Of a DNA stretch of 64,000 bases, positions 8,655 to 18,084 are shown piece after piece. The notes beneath the pieces were generated by a model. The model did no database searches and was not told where the DNA came from. It saw only the letters and a list, made by a program, of their open reading frames with translations. Source of the DNA: an uncultured Enhydrobacter sp. (lineage in GTDB: Bacteria; Pseudomonadota; Gammaproteobacteria; Pseudomonadales; Moraxellaceae); contig CAMIOS010000009.1 of assembly GCA_946222995.1 (NCBI GenBank), positions 1-64,000 on the forward strand, written 5' to 3'. The position numbers were made by a program, and so were the translations under genes. Numbering within the stretch: position 1 is the first letter of the stretch; each line of letters starts with the position of its first letter.

Positions 8655-10529
8655 TTATTGTGGCGCTAAGTTATCCGTATTTTTGATGGTAACAGGTATG
8701 ACGGTTCGCAAATATGCCAAGTAATCATCCCATTGGGCTTGACCCAGATTATCTTGGAGCATTTGTGCCATTTGGTGTCTGACTTGCGGGGTAAGCTGTG
8801 CCGTATCTTGACTAATTGCCCCACCCACTAAGATACTGACGCCTTGTTCGGTAGGCTGAGTGGTCACCGCAAGTTTATCGCCAGTGGTAGGTATACTAAA
8901 GGCGGCATTACGTTCTTCGGGTAATAGCTTTGGGTCTTGACGAGAAACTGTGCCTAAGGATTGAAAACTGACTGCAAGCCCCGTGGTGCTATTAGATTTT
9001 TGTACTTGGTCAGCAATTTGTTTGGCTTTGGCAAGGGCAAGGGCTTGGGCTTTTTGTTTGGTTAGTTCAGTTTTGACCACAGGAATGGCTTCAGCTTGGC
9101 TCAAGTTTTTGCTGACTCGATAGTTTTTGGGCTGTACCCACACAGTTTTATCATGGGTATCCACGCCCACAGACACGCTGCCATCTTGTAAGGTGGTGGG
9201 ATTAAACGCCGCTGCCACCACTGCTGACTGATTAATAACAGTTTGGTTGTTAAGTTTTGGATAGTTATTGATAGTCTGGGCAGTTAGATGATAACGATTG
9301 GCAAGTTCGGCAAGACTTACGCCTGCGACTGCATCATTGTTAATTTTGCTGACCAAGTTTTGATAAGTGGTATCGCGTTTTTGGGTTATCACTTGCTGGC
9401 GTAAGGTGTCTTTCATACTGTCAAGACTGGGTAACGTTGAACCGTTGACTTTCAATAGCCTAAAGATTTGGTAGCCATACTGTGTCTGAATCGGGGCGGT
9501 GACTTGTCCAACTTTTAGCGGTTTGATGGCTGCCATGACTTTGTCATAATCTTTAGGAAACATCGCTTGGCTAATTGGTCCGATGTTGCCGCCATCATTT
9601 TTACTGCCTTCATCTTGGGAGTATTGTTTTGCCAAGGCTGCAAAATTATCAGGATTGGCATCCAATTTTTGTTTGAGCTGAGCGAGGGTCGCTTGGGCGT
9701 TGGCACCATTAATCAAAATCATGGCGACTTCATATTCTGCTTGGTTATCAGCCTTACTTGATAAATTTTGATATTGTTGGGCAATTTCTTGCGCGCTTGG
9801 CTCGCCAACGGGTAAGGCTTGTTTATCCAGTACAATATAGCTGACATCTACGCTTTCCGGGCTTTTTAGGTCAGCAGCATGTTGTTGATAATAAGCGGCG
9901 ATTTCGCTATCACTGACTTGGACTTGGTTGGCAAATTCTGCCCAATTAAGACGCGCAACTTGCACAGGACGAGACTGCACCAATTTATTTAAAAAATTGT
10001 CAAAATTGGCTTTTGGATAAAACGCCGTACCCAAAATCCCCCGATTAAATTCATTAACCACATTGTCTTGACGTAAAATATCAAACAACTGGTCTTTGGT
10101 CATGCCCCGTTCTTTTAGGAAATTGGCAAAAACCTCATTGGAGAATTTGCCACTGGCATCTTGAAAATGTGAGTCACTAGCGATAATTTGGGTGATGGCA
10201 GCATCTGAGATGGTGTAGCCAAGTTGATCAGCTTGTCGTACGATGAGTGCACGGTCAATTAAGCTTTTTAGGACTTGGTCGTGTAAGGCGGCATCGTTGA
10301 TAAGGCTGGTATCGCCTTTGACTTGTTCAAGCAATGTTTGACGACGGTCATTAATGGTACCTTGCAATTCTGTGGTAGTGATGGCAGTATCGCCTACTTT
10401 AGCAACAGCATTGGGATCATCGCTGTTACGTACAATGGATTCAAACCCAGTAATTGCCAACGGCAATATAAATAAAATTAATAACCCTTTACCCACCCAA
10501 CCTTTTAAAAACTCTCGTAATGTTTCCAT
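8655..10529 (-). CDS. ppiD: Membrane-anchored periplasmic folding factor, PpiD/SurA-N type
   Basis: 624-residue inner-membrane-anchored chaperone of the SecYEG exit. A single N-terminal transmembrane helix (KGLLILFILPLAITGF, about 14-30) anchors a SurA-N-like chaperone module (about 36-170). A parvulin-like domain follows at about 260-370 with FAALAKQYSQDEGSKNDGG and the closing QTQYGYQIFRLLKV. PpiD parvulin domains are often catalytically weak, so it may act mainly as a chaperone for newly exported outer-membrane proteins. The first Met aligns with the family start (METLREFLKGW against the usual short cytoplasmic tail). The upstream 210 bases to pap are noncoding. Confidence 0.92.
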   Translation of the reverse strand: METLREFLKGWVGKGLLILFILPLAITGFESIVRNSDDPNAVAKVGDTAITTTELQGTINDRRQTLLEQVKGDTSLINDAALHDQVLKSLIDRALIVRQADQLGYTISDAAITQIIASDSHFQDASGKFSNEVFANFLKERGMTKDQLFDILRQDNVVNEFNRGILGTAFYPKANFDNFLNKLVQSRPVQVARLNWAEFANQVQVSDSEIAAYYQQHAADLKSPESVDVSYIVLDKQALPVGEPSAQEIAQQYQNLSSKADNQAEYEVAMILINGANAQATLAQLKQKLDANPDNFAALAKQYSQDEGSKNDGGNIGPISQAMFPKDYDKVMAAIKPLKVGQVTAPIQTQYGYQIFRLLKVNGSTLPSLDSMKDTLRQQVITQKRDTTYQNLVSKINNDAVAGVSLAELANRYHLTAQTINNYPKLNNQTVINQSAVVAAAFNPTTLQDGSVSVGVDTHDKTVWVQPKNYRVSKNLSQAEAIPVVKTELTKQKAQALALAKAKQIADQVQKSNSTTGLAVSFQSLGTVSRQDPKLLPEERNAAFSIPTTGDKLAVTTQPTEQGVSILVGGAISQDTAQLTPQVRHQMAQMLQDNLGQAQWDDYLAYLRTVIPVTIKNTDNLAPQ

Positions 10530-10740
10530 CGTTACTCACTTGACTGACCACCGAGCATGCGGTGGACTATTACTTGATAATCGCAATTGATTGACAAAAA
10601 ATAAAACGCTTTATTATAGGTGAACTTCACGATAAAAGCTATGCAGCCATACTATTTGCCCAAAAAAACATCATAACGAAATGGCCGTGTCGATGCAATT
10701 TGGGCATAGTATAAAGCGTAAATAAAATGGCAAAACTCTG

Positions 10741-12291
10741 TTAAAGTTGACTACCAAGTTGTTCAATCATGGCATCAAGTACCCAAAGACGAGCGGTATA
10801 TTTGTCATCGGTGGCAATAATGTGCCAAGGGCAGGCTTGGGTATTGGTACGGGCGAGCATATCACTAGCTGCTTGGATATACGCATCCCATTTGTTGCGA
10901 TTGCGCCAGTCTTCTTCGGTGATTTTATATTGCTTATTGGGGGTGTCTTCACGGGCTTTAAAGCGGCTTAATTCTTCATTGGCACTAATGGCAAGCCAAA
11001 ATTTGATGACAATACCACCACTTTGGGTCAAGTCTTGTTCAAACCGATTGATTTCATCATACGCTCGTTGCCACTCGCGATCGGTGGCAAAGCCTTCAAC
11101 ACGCTCAACCAACACTCGCCCATACCAACTGCGGTCAAAAATTGCCAAACGGCTGTCTTGTAAGTGGTTGGTTAAGTGCCGATAGGCTTTTTTATGGTAT
11201 TGTGATAGATGGCTTAAATCCACGTCGGCAAGTTCATCATGGGGCAGGCGTGTCCAAAATCGCCATAGATAAGGGTGCCGTAATTCATCTTGGGTCGGGG
11301 CAGCAATCGGATGTATTACATATTCTCGTGGGTCGAGCTCAGCGATAATGCGTTTGATAGCCCCACCTTTTCCCGCTGCATCCATGCCTTCAAAGACAAG
11401 CACAAGGTGGCGTTGCCCCCGTTTTTTTAGTAACTTGAGTAGTTGATGCTGTTTGTCGTTTAATTGCTGTTTATAGTCGCGTTTACTGATTTTTTGTGTG
11501 TCTGGGGTGAGTAATGGCGTAGGGATAGCAGCCAACATAAATTCATCATGGGCAGTTGCAGAGTGGTCGGTATTCACGCCGTTTGCTTGTAGCTGCTCGA
11601 TGGTTTTATTTAGCTCAATCAATTTGTGTAAAATATAGTCACCAAATTGATAGGCATTGCTGTCCCTATCTTTACTATAAAAGCGTTGCCAGCTATTTTG
11701 TTTATCCAGTAATTGCTGGCTAAATTTAACAAAGCGTTTGATCTGATTGGATTTTTGCCAATTTAAGTGATAAAGCTGTTCTAAATTTGTTTTGTCATTT
11801 CTTAGTCGTTGTTTTAATAGGTTTTTATCCACTTCAAACCAGCATTTGATGATTTGGGTGCCATTGTTGGTCAAATCTTGCTCAAAAGCTTCGATATCCG
11901 CCATCATTTGTGAAAGTTTATCATGATTAAGCTTGTCGCCACTATCAAACACATAGCGAATTAAATCGGCATACCAATTGCCAAAATAAATGGCGATTTC
12001 GCCATGTCTAGGCAATTGGTAGGTATGGCGTTGCCAAATCGGTTGATAGTGGCTTGGGTGCTGTCCCATGGTGGCATGAACTTTGATATGCCGAGCATCC
12101 ATCCATTGGGTTAAGGCTTTCACTGCCTCACCTTTGCCTGAATCTTCCATGCCATTAATTAGGATCAACACGCCTTGGGCATGAGGTTTATCTCGTTGTT
12201 CGAGAAGTTTGACTTGGGCTTGCTGTAGCTCATAGCTGAGTTGATCTTCATCCTTGATGAGATAGGTAGACAATTTTTTGGAATGACTCAT
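10741..12291 (-). CDS. pap: Polyphosphate:AMP phosphotransferase (tandem PPK2, class II)
   Basis: Phosphorylates AMP to ADP using polyphosphate. Two PPK2 domains are fused. The first has a Walker A GMEDSGKGE (about residues 47-55) and the second GMDAAGKGG (about 302-310). The second half also carries the lid-like IFDRSWYGRVLVERVEGF and KFWLAIS, so it is probably the catalytic one, while the first copy is more diverged. The length of 516 residues matches the two-domain class first known from Acinetobacter Pap. No ppk1 or ppx is next to it. Unlinked upstream and downstream, it is monocistronic. Confidence 0.92.
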   Translation of the reverse strand: MSHSKKLSTYLIKDEDQLSYELQQAQVKLLEQRDKPHAQGVLILINGMEDSGKGEAVKALTQWMDARHIKVHATMGQHPSHYQPIWQRHTYQLPRHGEIAIYFGNWYADLIRYVFDSGDKLNHDKLSQMMADIEAFEQDLTNNGTQIIKCWFEVDKNLLKQRLRNDKTNLEQLYHLNWQKSNQIKRFVKFSQQLLDKQNSWQRFYSKDRDSNAYQFGDYILHKLIELNKTIEQLQANGVNTDHSATAHDEFMLAAIPTPLLTPDTQKISKRDYKQQLNDKQHQLLKLLKKRGQRHLVLVFEGMDAAGKGGAIKRIIAELDPREYVIHPIAAPTQDELRHPYLWRFWTRLPHDELADVDLSHLSQYHKKAYRHLTNHLQDSRLAIFDRSWYGRVLVERVEGFATDREWQRAYDEINRFEQDLTQSGGIVIKFWLAISANEELSRFKAREDTPNKQYKITEEDWRNRNKWDAYIQAASDMLARTNTQACPWHIIATDDKYTARLWVLDAMIEQLGSQL

Positions 12292-12458
12292 AATTGATCC
12301 TTAAAAATTTAGTTATTCTTAAAAATAATGGTTAAATACTGCCGTTAACCTTACTTGATTTAACGTTAACAAACAATTTACGATTTGTATTTTAGAAGGT
12401 TTTGCATTAAGGTAATGCCAAAATTACACTACAGATCTTAGATAATCATTGGATAATT

Positions 12459-13157
12459 ATGCGTGCATTTGCTGACTTACACCAGACATTAGAAGCATTT
12501 TGGCAACTCCCTTTTCATAATAACCCCGCGTTAGCCGATAAACTAAATCAAGTACAAGTGTGGCAACGACAGCGCATTCACCAAACCCACCAAGCGTTAT
12601 TTGGTATTGACAAACACCAAGCGATGGGCGAGTTTTTGATTGACAAGCTATACGGGGGTGAAAAGTTTAATCTGCTTGCCAAACAGCTTGGGCGAATTGT
12701 GGGGAAAGCGGAAAAAATCGAAAAATTTATCCCCAAGACTGCCATCGAAACAGGCGTGGGTGGTATTAGCGAGGCGATAAATGCCATCAAACTGGATTTA
12801 CAACTGGCACAATATTTGTTTGACCATCAGCTTGACGTGAATGACGCTAACATGATCGCCGCTTATCAAGCTGTGAATGCCAAAGCCGAACGTGTCCAGC
12901 AAATCAACGATCTAAAAGCGATGTGTTATCAAACCGACAAATACATCAAATCCTTTGTATTACAAAAAGCCTTTGCCCTTGCTAAAGGCACAGCGTATAA
13001 ATATAAATACGAGCCGCTATACGACTTTATTGCCGAAGGTTTTACCGCCATGAAACCGATAAAAAGTATTGGCAAGTTTATTGAGCCGTTTTGTGCCAAA
13101 GAACTGCAGATTATTGACAACGTTCATACAGGCAAAGACCAGCCGTTTGACGTATAA
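12459..13157 (+). CDS. FFLEELY-motif-like protein upstream of ubiE
   Basis: 232-residue, mostly helical soluble protein. The segment MGEFLIDKLYGGEKF (about 46-60) resembles the signature of the FFLEELY-motif family that I recall from Acinetobacter and relatives. No enzymatic motif is visible. Coding is supported by composition like its neighbours. It ends 55 bases before ubiE on the same strand, so it is likely part of the ubi transcript. A role in quinone synthesis is only suggested by position. Confidence 0.7.
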   Translation: MRAFADLHQTLEAFWQLPFHNNPALADKLNQVQVWQRQRIHQTHQALFGIDKHQAMGEFLIDKLYGGEKFNLLAKQLGRIVGKAEKIEKFIPKTAIETGVGGISEAINAIKLDLQLAQYLFDHQLDVNDANMIAAYQAVNAKAERVQQINDLKAMCYQTDKYIKSFVLQKAFALAKGTAYKYKYEPLYDFIAEGFTAMKPIKSIGKFIEPFCAKELQIIDNVHTGKDQPFDV

Positions 13158-13212
13158 TGCCTTTATCCGATAACACCCTATCAAAACTATATGAAATCAT
13201 TTTTAGGAAACC

Positions 13213-14223
13213 ATGATGAATAACCACCAAACCAACGATAAGTCAGCCAATCAATCAAGCCTGCAAGACAAATTGATCCAAGATAGCTTTGATAATAACC
13301 AGGCACTTACTGACCAAGTCCAGCAAAGCTTTATGAGTCAGCAAACCTTGCCCGAATCTATCCCACAAGGGCAACAGCTTACCCAACCTGCTAGCAAAAC
13401 CAAAAAAACGACAAGCACCCATCGCCCAAGCGGGTTTGATAAATCCGCGATTTATAACCCACACACGCCCGAAACCGATGGCAACGAAGAAACCCACTTT
13501 GGCTATAAAACCGTCAAAAAGGCCGAAAAACAAGAAAAAGTCGCTGAAGTCTTTACCTCGGTTGCCAAAAAATATGACATCATGAACGATTTGATGAGCT
13601 TTGGTATTCATCGTCTTTGGAAACGCTATGCCATCAGCCTGACTGGGGTGCGGGCAGGACAACAAGTGCTGGATATCGCGGGTGGTACAGGCGACTTGGC
13701 AAAGGCATTTAGTAAAGAAGTCGGGCGTACGGGGCATGTCGTACTGTCCGATATCAATGAAGCCATGCTCGAAGTGGGGCGTGAGCGTCTGCTCAATGCA
13801 GGCTGTAGCAATGTCGATTTTGTGCTGGCCAATGCAGAAAACCTTGACCCATTTGAGGATGAAAGTTTTGATTTGGTGACGATTAGCTTTGGTCTTCGCA
13901 ATGTCACGGATAAAGATGCGGCGTTACGCTCGATGTATCGGGTGCTGAAAAAAGGCGGTCGCTTGCTAGTACTTGAGTTTTCTAAGCCGGTGTTTGAGCC
14001 ATTATCCAAGGCATATGATTTATATTCGTTTACCGCTTTGCCGCTTATGGGTAAACTTGTCGCCAATGACAGCGAAAGTTATCAATACCTTGCGGAAAGT
14101 ATTCGTATGCACCCTGACCAACGTACGCTTAAAGGTATGATGGAAAATGCAGGCTTTGTGAACTGCGATTACCATAATATGACAGGCGGGATTGTCGCTA
14201 TCCATCGTGGTTTTAAAAAATAA
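13213..14223 (+). CDS. ubiE: Ubiquinone/menaquinone C-methyltransferase with long N-terminal extension
   Basis: SAM-dependent C-methylation of the demethylated quinone ring. The methyltransferase core from THFGYKTV (about residue 92) to the C-terminus aligns along its length with E. coli UbiE: VAKKYDIMNDLMSFGIHRLW, SAM motif VLDIAGGTGDL (about 154-164), ITISFGLRNVTDKDAALRSM and ESIRMHPDQ. E. coli UbiE is about 250 residues. Here roughly 85 extra residues rich in Gln, Ser, Asn and Thr precede the core. AGGAAACC just before the ATG pair supports this upstream start, so the tail is probably real and disordered. First recognisable gene of a ubiE-(unknown)-ubiJ-ubiB cluster. Confidence 0.95.
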   Translation: MMNNHQTNDKSANQSSLQDKLIQDSFDNNQALTDQVQQSFMSQQTLPESIPQGQQLTQPASKTKKTTSTHRPSGFDKSAIYNPHTPETDGNEETHFGYKTVKKAEKQEKVAEVFTSVAKKYDIMNDLMSFGIHRLWKRYAISLTGVRAGQQVLDIAGGTGDLAKAFSKEVGRTGHVVLSDINEAMLEVGRERLLNAGCSNVDFVLANAENLDPFEDESFDLVTISFGLRNVTDKDAALRSMYRVLKKGGRLLVLEFSKPVFEPLSKAYDLYSFTALPLMGKLVANDSESYQYLAESIRMHPDQRTLKGMMENAGFVNCDYHNMTGGIVAIHRGFKK

Positions 14224-14226
14224 TTG

Positions 14227-14712
14227 ATGAATGATTTTGGCAAACGGGAAATTTATATAGACCTAATTAAAGAAAAACAATCGACAATAACCATTTCTAT
14301 TTATCTCGCTAGTTTATTGTTGATTGTTTTTATAGGGTTTTTTATGGTTGATGAAGCCCGATTTCTTTTAGGAATGATTTTTTGTGCTGGATTGACAGGA
14401 TTGATGGGGATTTGGATTAGCTTTTTTAATAGTCAAAAAAACTATCAATCAATACCTTATTTAACACTTGATGAAAACGGCTTCACCCTTAATCAAAATG
14501 GTTTAATTAATTTTATATATTGGCAAGATATTGTTATGATAGATATAAAAATCAAAAATACAACAAATGGACATGAAACTTACTACGCTATCGAAACTGC
14601 TAATCAAGAATATATTTTAAGTCAAGGTAAATTAAGTGCTAACTTTGAGGAAACGTGGATTTTGTTAAAACGCTATACCGAACATTACGGCACGGCGAAA
14701 TTTATTTATTAG
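14227..14712 (+). CDS. Two-helix membrane protein with PH-like domain (STM3941-like), unknown function
   Basis: 161 residues from the ATG; a TTG directly before it is the only earlier start. The N-terminal REIYIDL strand is followed by two hydrophobic helices (about 22-42 and 46-66). A soluble part follows with PYLTLDENGFTLNQNG and FIYWQDIVMIDIKI, a pattern I associate with STM3941-type proteins that carry a PH-like fold. It begins 3 bases after the ubiE stop with no clear ribosome site, implying translational coupling. It is much more AT-rich than ubiE and ubiJ and interrupts the usual ubiE-ubiJ-ubiB order, so it is likely a late insertion without a quinone role. Confidence 0.65.
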   Translation: MNDFGKREIYIDLIKEKQSTITISIYLASLLLIVFIGFFMVDEARFLLGMIFCAGLTGLMGIWISFFNSQKNYQSIPYLTLDENGFTLNQNGLINFIYWQDIVMIDIKIKNTTNGHETYYAIETANQEYILSQGKLSANFEETWILLKRYTEHYGTAKFIY

Positions 14713-14721
14713 GGGTAAAAA

Positions 14722-15363
14722 ATGTTATCTGTTTTAATTTTGGCAGGTATTGAAAAAATCGTTAATCTTGCCTTAGCGACTGACCCTATCACCCAAATGG
14801 GCTTACAGTCGCTCTCTGGCAAATCCATGCGACTTATGATGAACGAGCCACCGCTTGAATTTGATACCATTTTTAATGACAAGCACATCCGTTTTGAACC
14901 TGTCACGACAAGCGTTTTTGAGCCAACAGGCACGGACAATTTTGCCAAGCCCGATTGTATCGTCACAGTTGATAATCCCGTTCATCTATTGCATTTGATG
15001 GGTGAACCAAGTGGTAATCTACCGATTGAAGGCGACTATAAAATTTTGATGCAAGTCAAGCAGCTTATCGCAGGGTTCGATGCCGATATTATTGGTAAAT
15101 TACAGCCTTTGATTGGTGTGCCGCTTGCCAGTCAATTACATACATGGGTAGAGGGCGTTAAACAATTGGTCGCTACCCCTGCCAAACAAGCCTTCGCTGA
15201 TATTAGCGAGATGGCAAATTGGCAAGTCAAAAATCACGCTGATGACATGGCAGAATATGATGACTTAAAACAAACATTGCTACGCTTGCGAGCCGATATT
15301 GAGCGAGAACAAGCACGCCTTGAGGTGATTAAAAAGGAACAAGCAAATTTAAAAGCCCATTAA
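14722..15363 (+). CDS. ubiJ: Ubiquinone biosynthesis accessory factor UbiJ (SCP2 domain)
   Basis: UbiJ binds the lipid intermediates of the aerobic ubiquinone pathway within a soluble Ubi metabolon. The protein has 213 residues: an N-terminal SCP2-like lipid-binding fold (IEKIVNLALATDPITQ, then the beta-rich region to about residue 110) and a C-terminal heptad-like helix (DDLKQTLLRLRADIEREQAR). This is the usual UbiJ layout. Identification rests on this architecture and on the position between ubiE and ubiB. GGGGTAAAAA precedes the ATG. Confidence 0.88.
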   Translation: MLSVLILAGIEKIVNLALATDPITQMGLQSLSGKSMRLMMNEPPLEFDTIFNDKHIRFEPVTTSVFEPTGTDNFAKPDCIVTVDNPVHLLHLMGEPSGNLPIEGDYKILMQVKQLIAGFDADIIGKLQPLIGVPLASQLHTWVEGVKQLVATPAKQAFADISEMANWQVKNHADDMAEYDDLKQTLLRLRADIEREQARLEVIKKEQANLKAH

Positions 15364-15423
15364 AAAACTAAGCGAAAATCTATCGTCATGCTAAAATAGC
15401 TTTATTTTTGACGAGTTTATCCT

Positions 15424-17082
15424 GTGCTACTCTCCCACCGAAAACGCCTACTTGAGCTTTGGGGCATTGCTGCCCATTACCGCCTTGACACCCATTTACC
15501 CATTGCTGAAACCTCGCAACTTGAGCCAATTGCCAAGTTGATTGCCATGCATCCAAAAGCATGGTTTGCCAAACCCAACCCCAATGGCGTTAAGCTCGCC
15601 CTTGAGGAAATGGGGACGCTATTTCTCAAACTAGGACAACTGTTATCCACTCGCCGAGATCTGGTCACGCCTGAGATTATTGCCCAACTTGTGCATTTAC
15701 AAGACCGTGTCAAACCCTTTGATGTCAGTATTGCCAAAGCCCAAATCGAAGATAATAAACACGGTTTGGGACAACCGCTTGCCACCTTGTTTGCTCGCTT
15801 TGATGACGTGCCTCTGGCTGCCGCCTCGATTGCCCAAGTGCATACTGCCCGAACCCATGATGGCCGAGAAGTGGTGGTCAAAGTGGTACGCCCGACCATT
15901 CGTGAGCAAATTATCGCCGATTTTGAGCTACTGCGGGATTTGGCAACTTGGGCATCGGCTCGCATTGAGGCGGCTCGTGCCGTACATATCATTGATGTGG
16001 TGGAAGACTATCGCCAAGTCATGCTCAATGAACTTGATTTAACCCTTGAGGCGGCGAATACCACGCAAATGCGCAATAATTTTCTTGGCTCAAGCCTGAT
16101 GTACGTGCCAGAAGTGTATGACGCCAGCAAAAATGTGATGGTCATGGAACGGATTATTGGCGTGCCGATTTCGCAAACACACGTGTTTGACGAACTTGGC
16201 TATGACAGGGCAGCTTTGGCAGAAAAAGGCTTAACCATCTTTTTTACCCAAGTGTTTCGGGATAACTTTTTTCATGCCGATATGCACCCTGGCAACGTAT
16301 TTGTTGAGACTTTACCCAAAGGCTTAGAAAATCCCAATCCCCGTTATATCGCCCTTGACTGTTCAATCGTGGGTGAATTGTCAAAATCTGACCAATTACT
16401 GATCGCTCGCCTGCTGTTATCGGTGATGAACAATAACTTTACTGGCTTGGTGGATATCATCGCTCGGGCAGGCTGGATACCGCCGACCACCGATCGCTAT
16501 GCCTTGATGCGGGATATGAAGCGCACCGTGTCGCCGATGATTAGTAAGCCGATTAATGAGATTGATTTTGCGGGCGTATTGATGTCGATTTTGGATATCG
16601 CTCGGCGTTATCATTTAGATATCCCACCGCAGTTGATGTTATTGCTTAAAACCTTGGTGCATGTCGAGGGCTTGGGGCGGGATTTATACCCCGATTTGGA
16701 TATTTGGTCGCTTGCCAAGCCGATTTTGACAGGCTGGGTCAAAGAGCAATTTGACCCAATGCAAAAGCTTGCCGAGGTGCGTAAACAGTTGCCTGAAATG
16801 CTGTTAGGGCTTAATGATTTACCCCAGTTACTTGACAATAGTATGCAAAGCCTAGCAAATTTGGGCGGACATCAAGACCGCCAACTGCGAGAAATTCAGC
16901 AAATCCGAGCCGATATGCTTAAAAGCCGTCAGCAAGATTGGGTGGCGATATTGGGTTTTGTGGGTTCGCTGTTTATCGCTCAAATGCTGGCAAGCCATGC
17001 CATGTGGCAGATAAGTAGTTGGCTTGCTCCGCTATTTTATGTCATGGCGGTGTTGTTTGTGGTGTGGCGGTTGTTGGGATAA
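15424..17082 (+). CDS. ubiB: Ubiquinone biosynthesis kinase/ATPase UbiB
   Basis: Member of the atypical ADCK/ABC1 kinase-like family needed for aerobic ubiquinone synthesis, probably by driving access to membrane intermediates. The diagnostic KxGQ motif is present as LFLKLGQLLSTRRDL (about 66-80), followed by AAASIAQVHTA, the catalytic-loop-like FHADMHPGNVFV (about 281-292) and ALDCSIVGEL in place of a DFG. Two hydrophobic segments at the C-terminus (about 507-528 and 533-551) anchor it in the membrane. The start is GTG. The last 41 bases overlap tail-to-tail with the hydrolase gene on the other strand. Confidence 0.95.
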   Translation: MLLSHRKRLLELWGIAAHYRLDTHLPIAETSQLEPIAKLIAMHPKAWFAKPNPNGVKLALEEMGTLFLKLGQLLSTRRDLVTPEIIAQLVHLQDRVKPFDVSIAKAQIEDNKHGLGQPLATLFARFDDVPLAAASIAQVHTARTHDGREVVVKVVRPTIREQIIADFELLRDLATWASARIEAARAVHIIDVVEDYRQVMLNELDLTLEAANTTQMRNNFLGSSLMYVPEVYDASKNVMVMERIIGVPISQTHVFDELGYDRAALAEKGLTIFFTQVFRDNFFHADMHPGNVFVETLPKGLENPNPRYIALDCSIVGELSKSDQLLIARLLLSVMNNNFTGLVDIIARAGWIPPTTDRYALMRDMKRTVSPMISKPINEIDFAGVLMSILDIARRYHLDIPPQLMLLLKTLVHVEGLGRDLYPDLDIWSLAKPILTGWVKEQFDPMQKLAEVRKQLPEMLLGLNDLPQLLDNSMQSLANLGGHQDRQLREIQQIRADMLKSRQQDWVAILGFVGSLFIAQMLASHAMWQISSWLAPLFYVMAVLFVVWRLLG

Positions 17083-18046
17083 ACTCTTTAAAATGCTCAA
17101 CCAATAACTTAACAATTTCTGGCTGAAATTTTTTCGCCAAATCATGCCCCATGCCTTTTATCAAATGAAAAGTCGCATTGGGAATTGCTTTTGCCACCGC
17201 ACGTCCGTGAGCCGGTGGAATTAACCCATCTTTTTCGCCATGAATGACGATAGTTGGCTGCATGATTTTTTTATCGTATTTGACAATCGAGCCTGTCGCC
17301 AAAATCGCCTGCAACTGCTGTAGCGAGCCTCGAGGGTGATAACAACGCTCAAACCGTAACCGAGCCAACCGTTTGACTTCTTCAATATCAATATGATTGG
17401 GCGAGCCGATTTGCTCAATGACCCACGCCCCAAATGCCACCACATCTTCGACTTGGGTGGTTTTGGGGTGGCTTAACAAGGTGCGCAGTTGCTTAGGTTT
17501 GGTCAGCGGCAAAAACGGCTGATTGTTACTGGTAAATAGCAGCCCCAATTTTTTGACCTTTTTGGGATATTTGGCTGCTAAAATCTGGGCAATCATCCCG
17601 CCCATCGATGCCCCGACCGCATATACCGCTTGTAAGTTGAGTTTATCAATCAGCCGTTTGGTATCTTCCACCATATCAAATAAATTATATGCCACCGGGT
17701 AGTGCCGATTGGTCAGTCCTACCTGCATACGCGCCATCATTTTGACATTGTTCAGCGGAAAACGCGGAAACGGGCGGGCGATTTTGCTAGACAAGCCAAT
17801 ATCTCGATTGTCAAAGCGAATTACAAAAAAACCTGCATTAATTAAGGCTTTGAGCAAATCATCGGGCCAAAAAATCAGTTGGGAGCCTAACCCCATGATT
17901 AATAACAACGGCGGATTTGACGGGTCGCCACCGACTTCCACACACAGCGTGATGTCATCATCAATGGCGATATTAGCGGTCTGCATAAAGTCGTTGATGG
18001 GCGAGGGGTGAAAGTCAAAAGCCGTTAAATCCATAGGGGTGTTCAC
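17042..18046 (-). CDS. Alpha/beta-fold hydrolase, substrate unknown
   Basis: 334-residue serine hydrolase of the RdmC/aclacinomycin-methylesterase-like group. The oxyanion-side MGLGSQLIFWPDDLL is followed by VIRFDNRDIGLS, the nucleophile elbow GASMGG (Ser about 146), the Asp in HGEKDGLIPP (about 271) and the His in GMGHDLAKKF (about 301), giving a complete triad. There is no signal peptide, so it is cytoplasmic. Substrate cannot be read from sequence. Convergent with ubiB, with 41 bases shared. A second in-frame ATG follows 4 codons after the first. Confidence 0.85.
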   Translation of the reverse strand: MNTPMDLTAFDFHPSPINDFMQTANIAIDDDITLCVEVGGDPSNPPLLLIMGLGSQLIFWPDDLLKALINAGFFVIRFDNRDIGLSSKIARPFPRFPLNNVKMMARMQVGLTNRHYPVAYNLFDMVEDTKRLIDKLNLQAVYAVGASMGGMIAQILAAKYPKKVKKLGLLFTSNNQPFLPLTKPKQLRTLLSHPKTTQVEDVVAFGAWVIEQIGSPNHIDIEEVKRLARLRFERCYHPRGSLQQLQAILATGSIVKYDKKIMQPTIVIHGEKDGLIPPAHGRAVAKAIPNATFHLIKGMGHDLAKKFQPEIVKLLVEHFKEFIPTTATPQTTPP

Positions 18047-18084
18047 TTTTTTACTAAATTTTTACCAAGAAAATATTGAAAAGA

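Noticed and set aside
13255..14066. Long minus-strand reading frames opposite ubiE (160 and 146 codons)
   Set aside because: They lie entirely antisense to a well-conserved gene, have no family resemblance and no ribosome sites.
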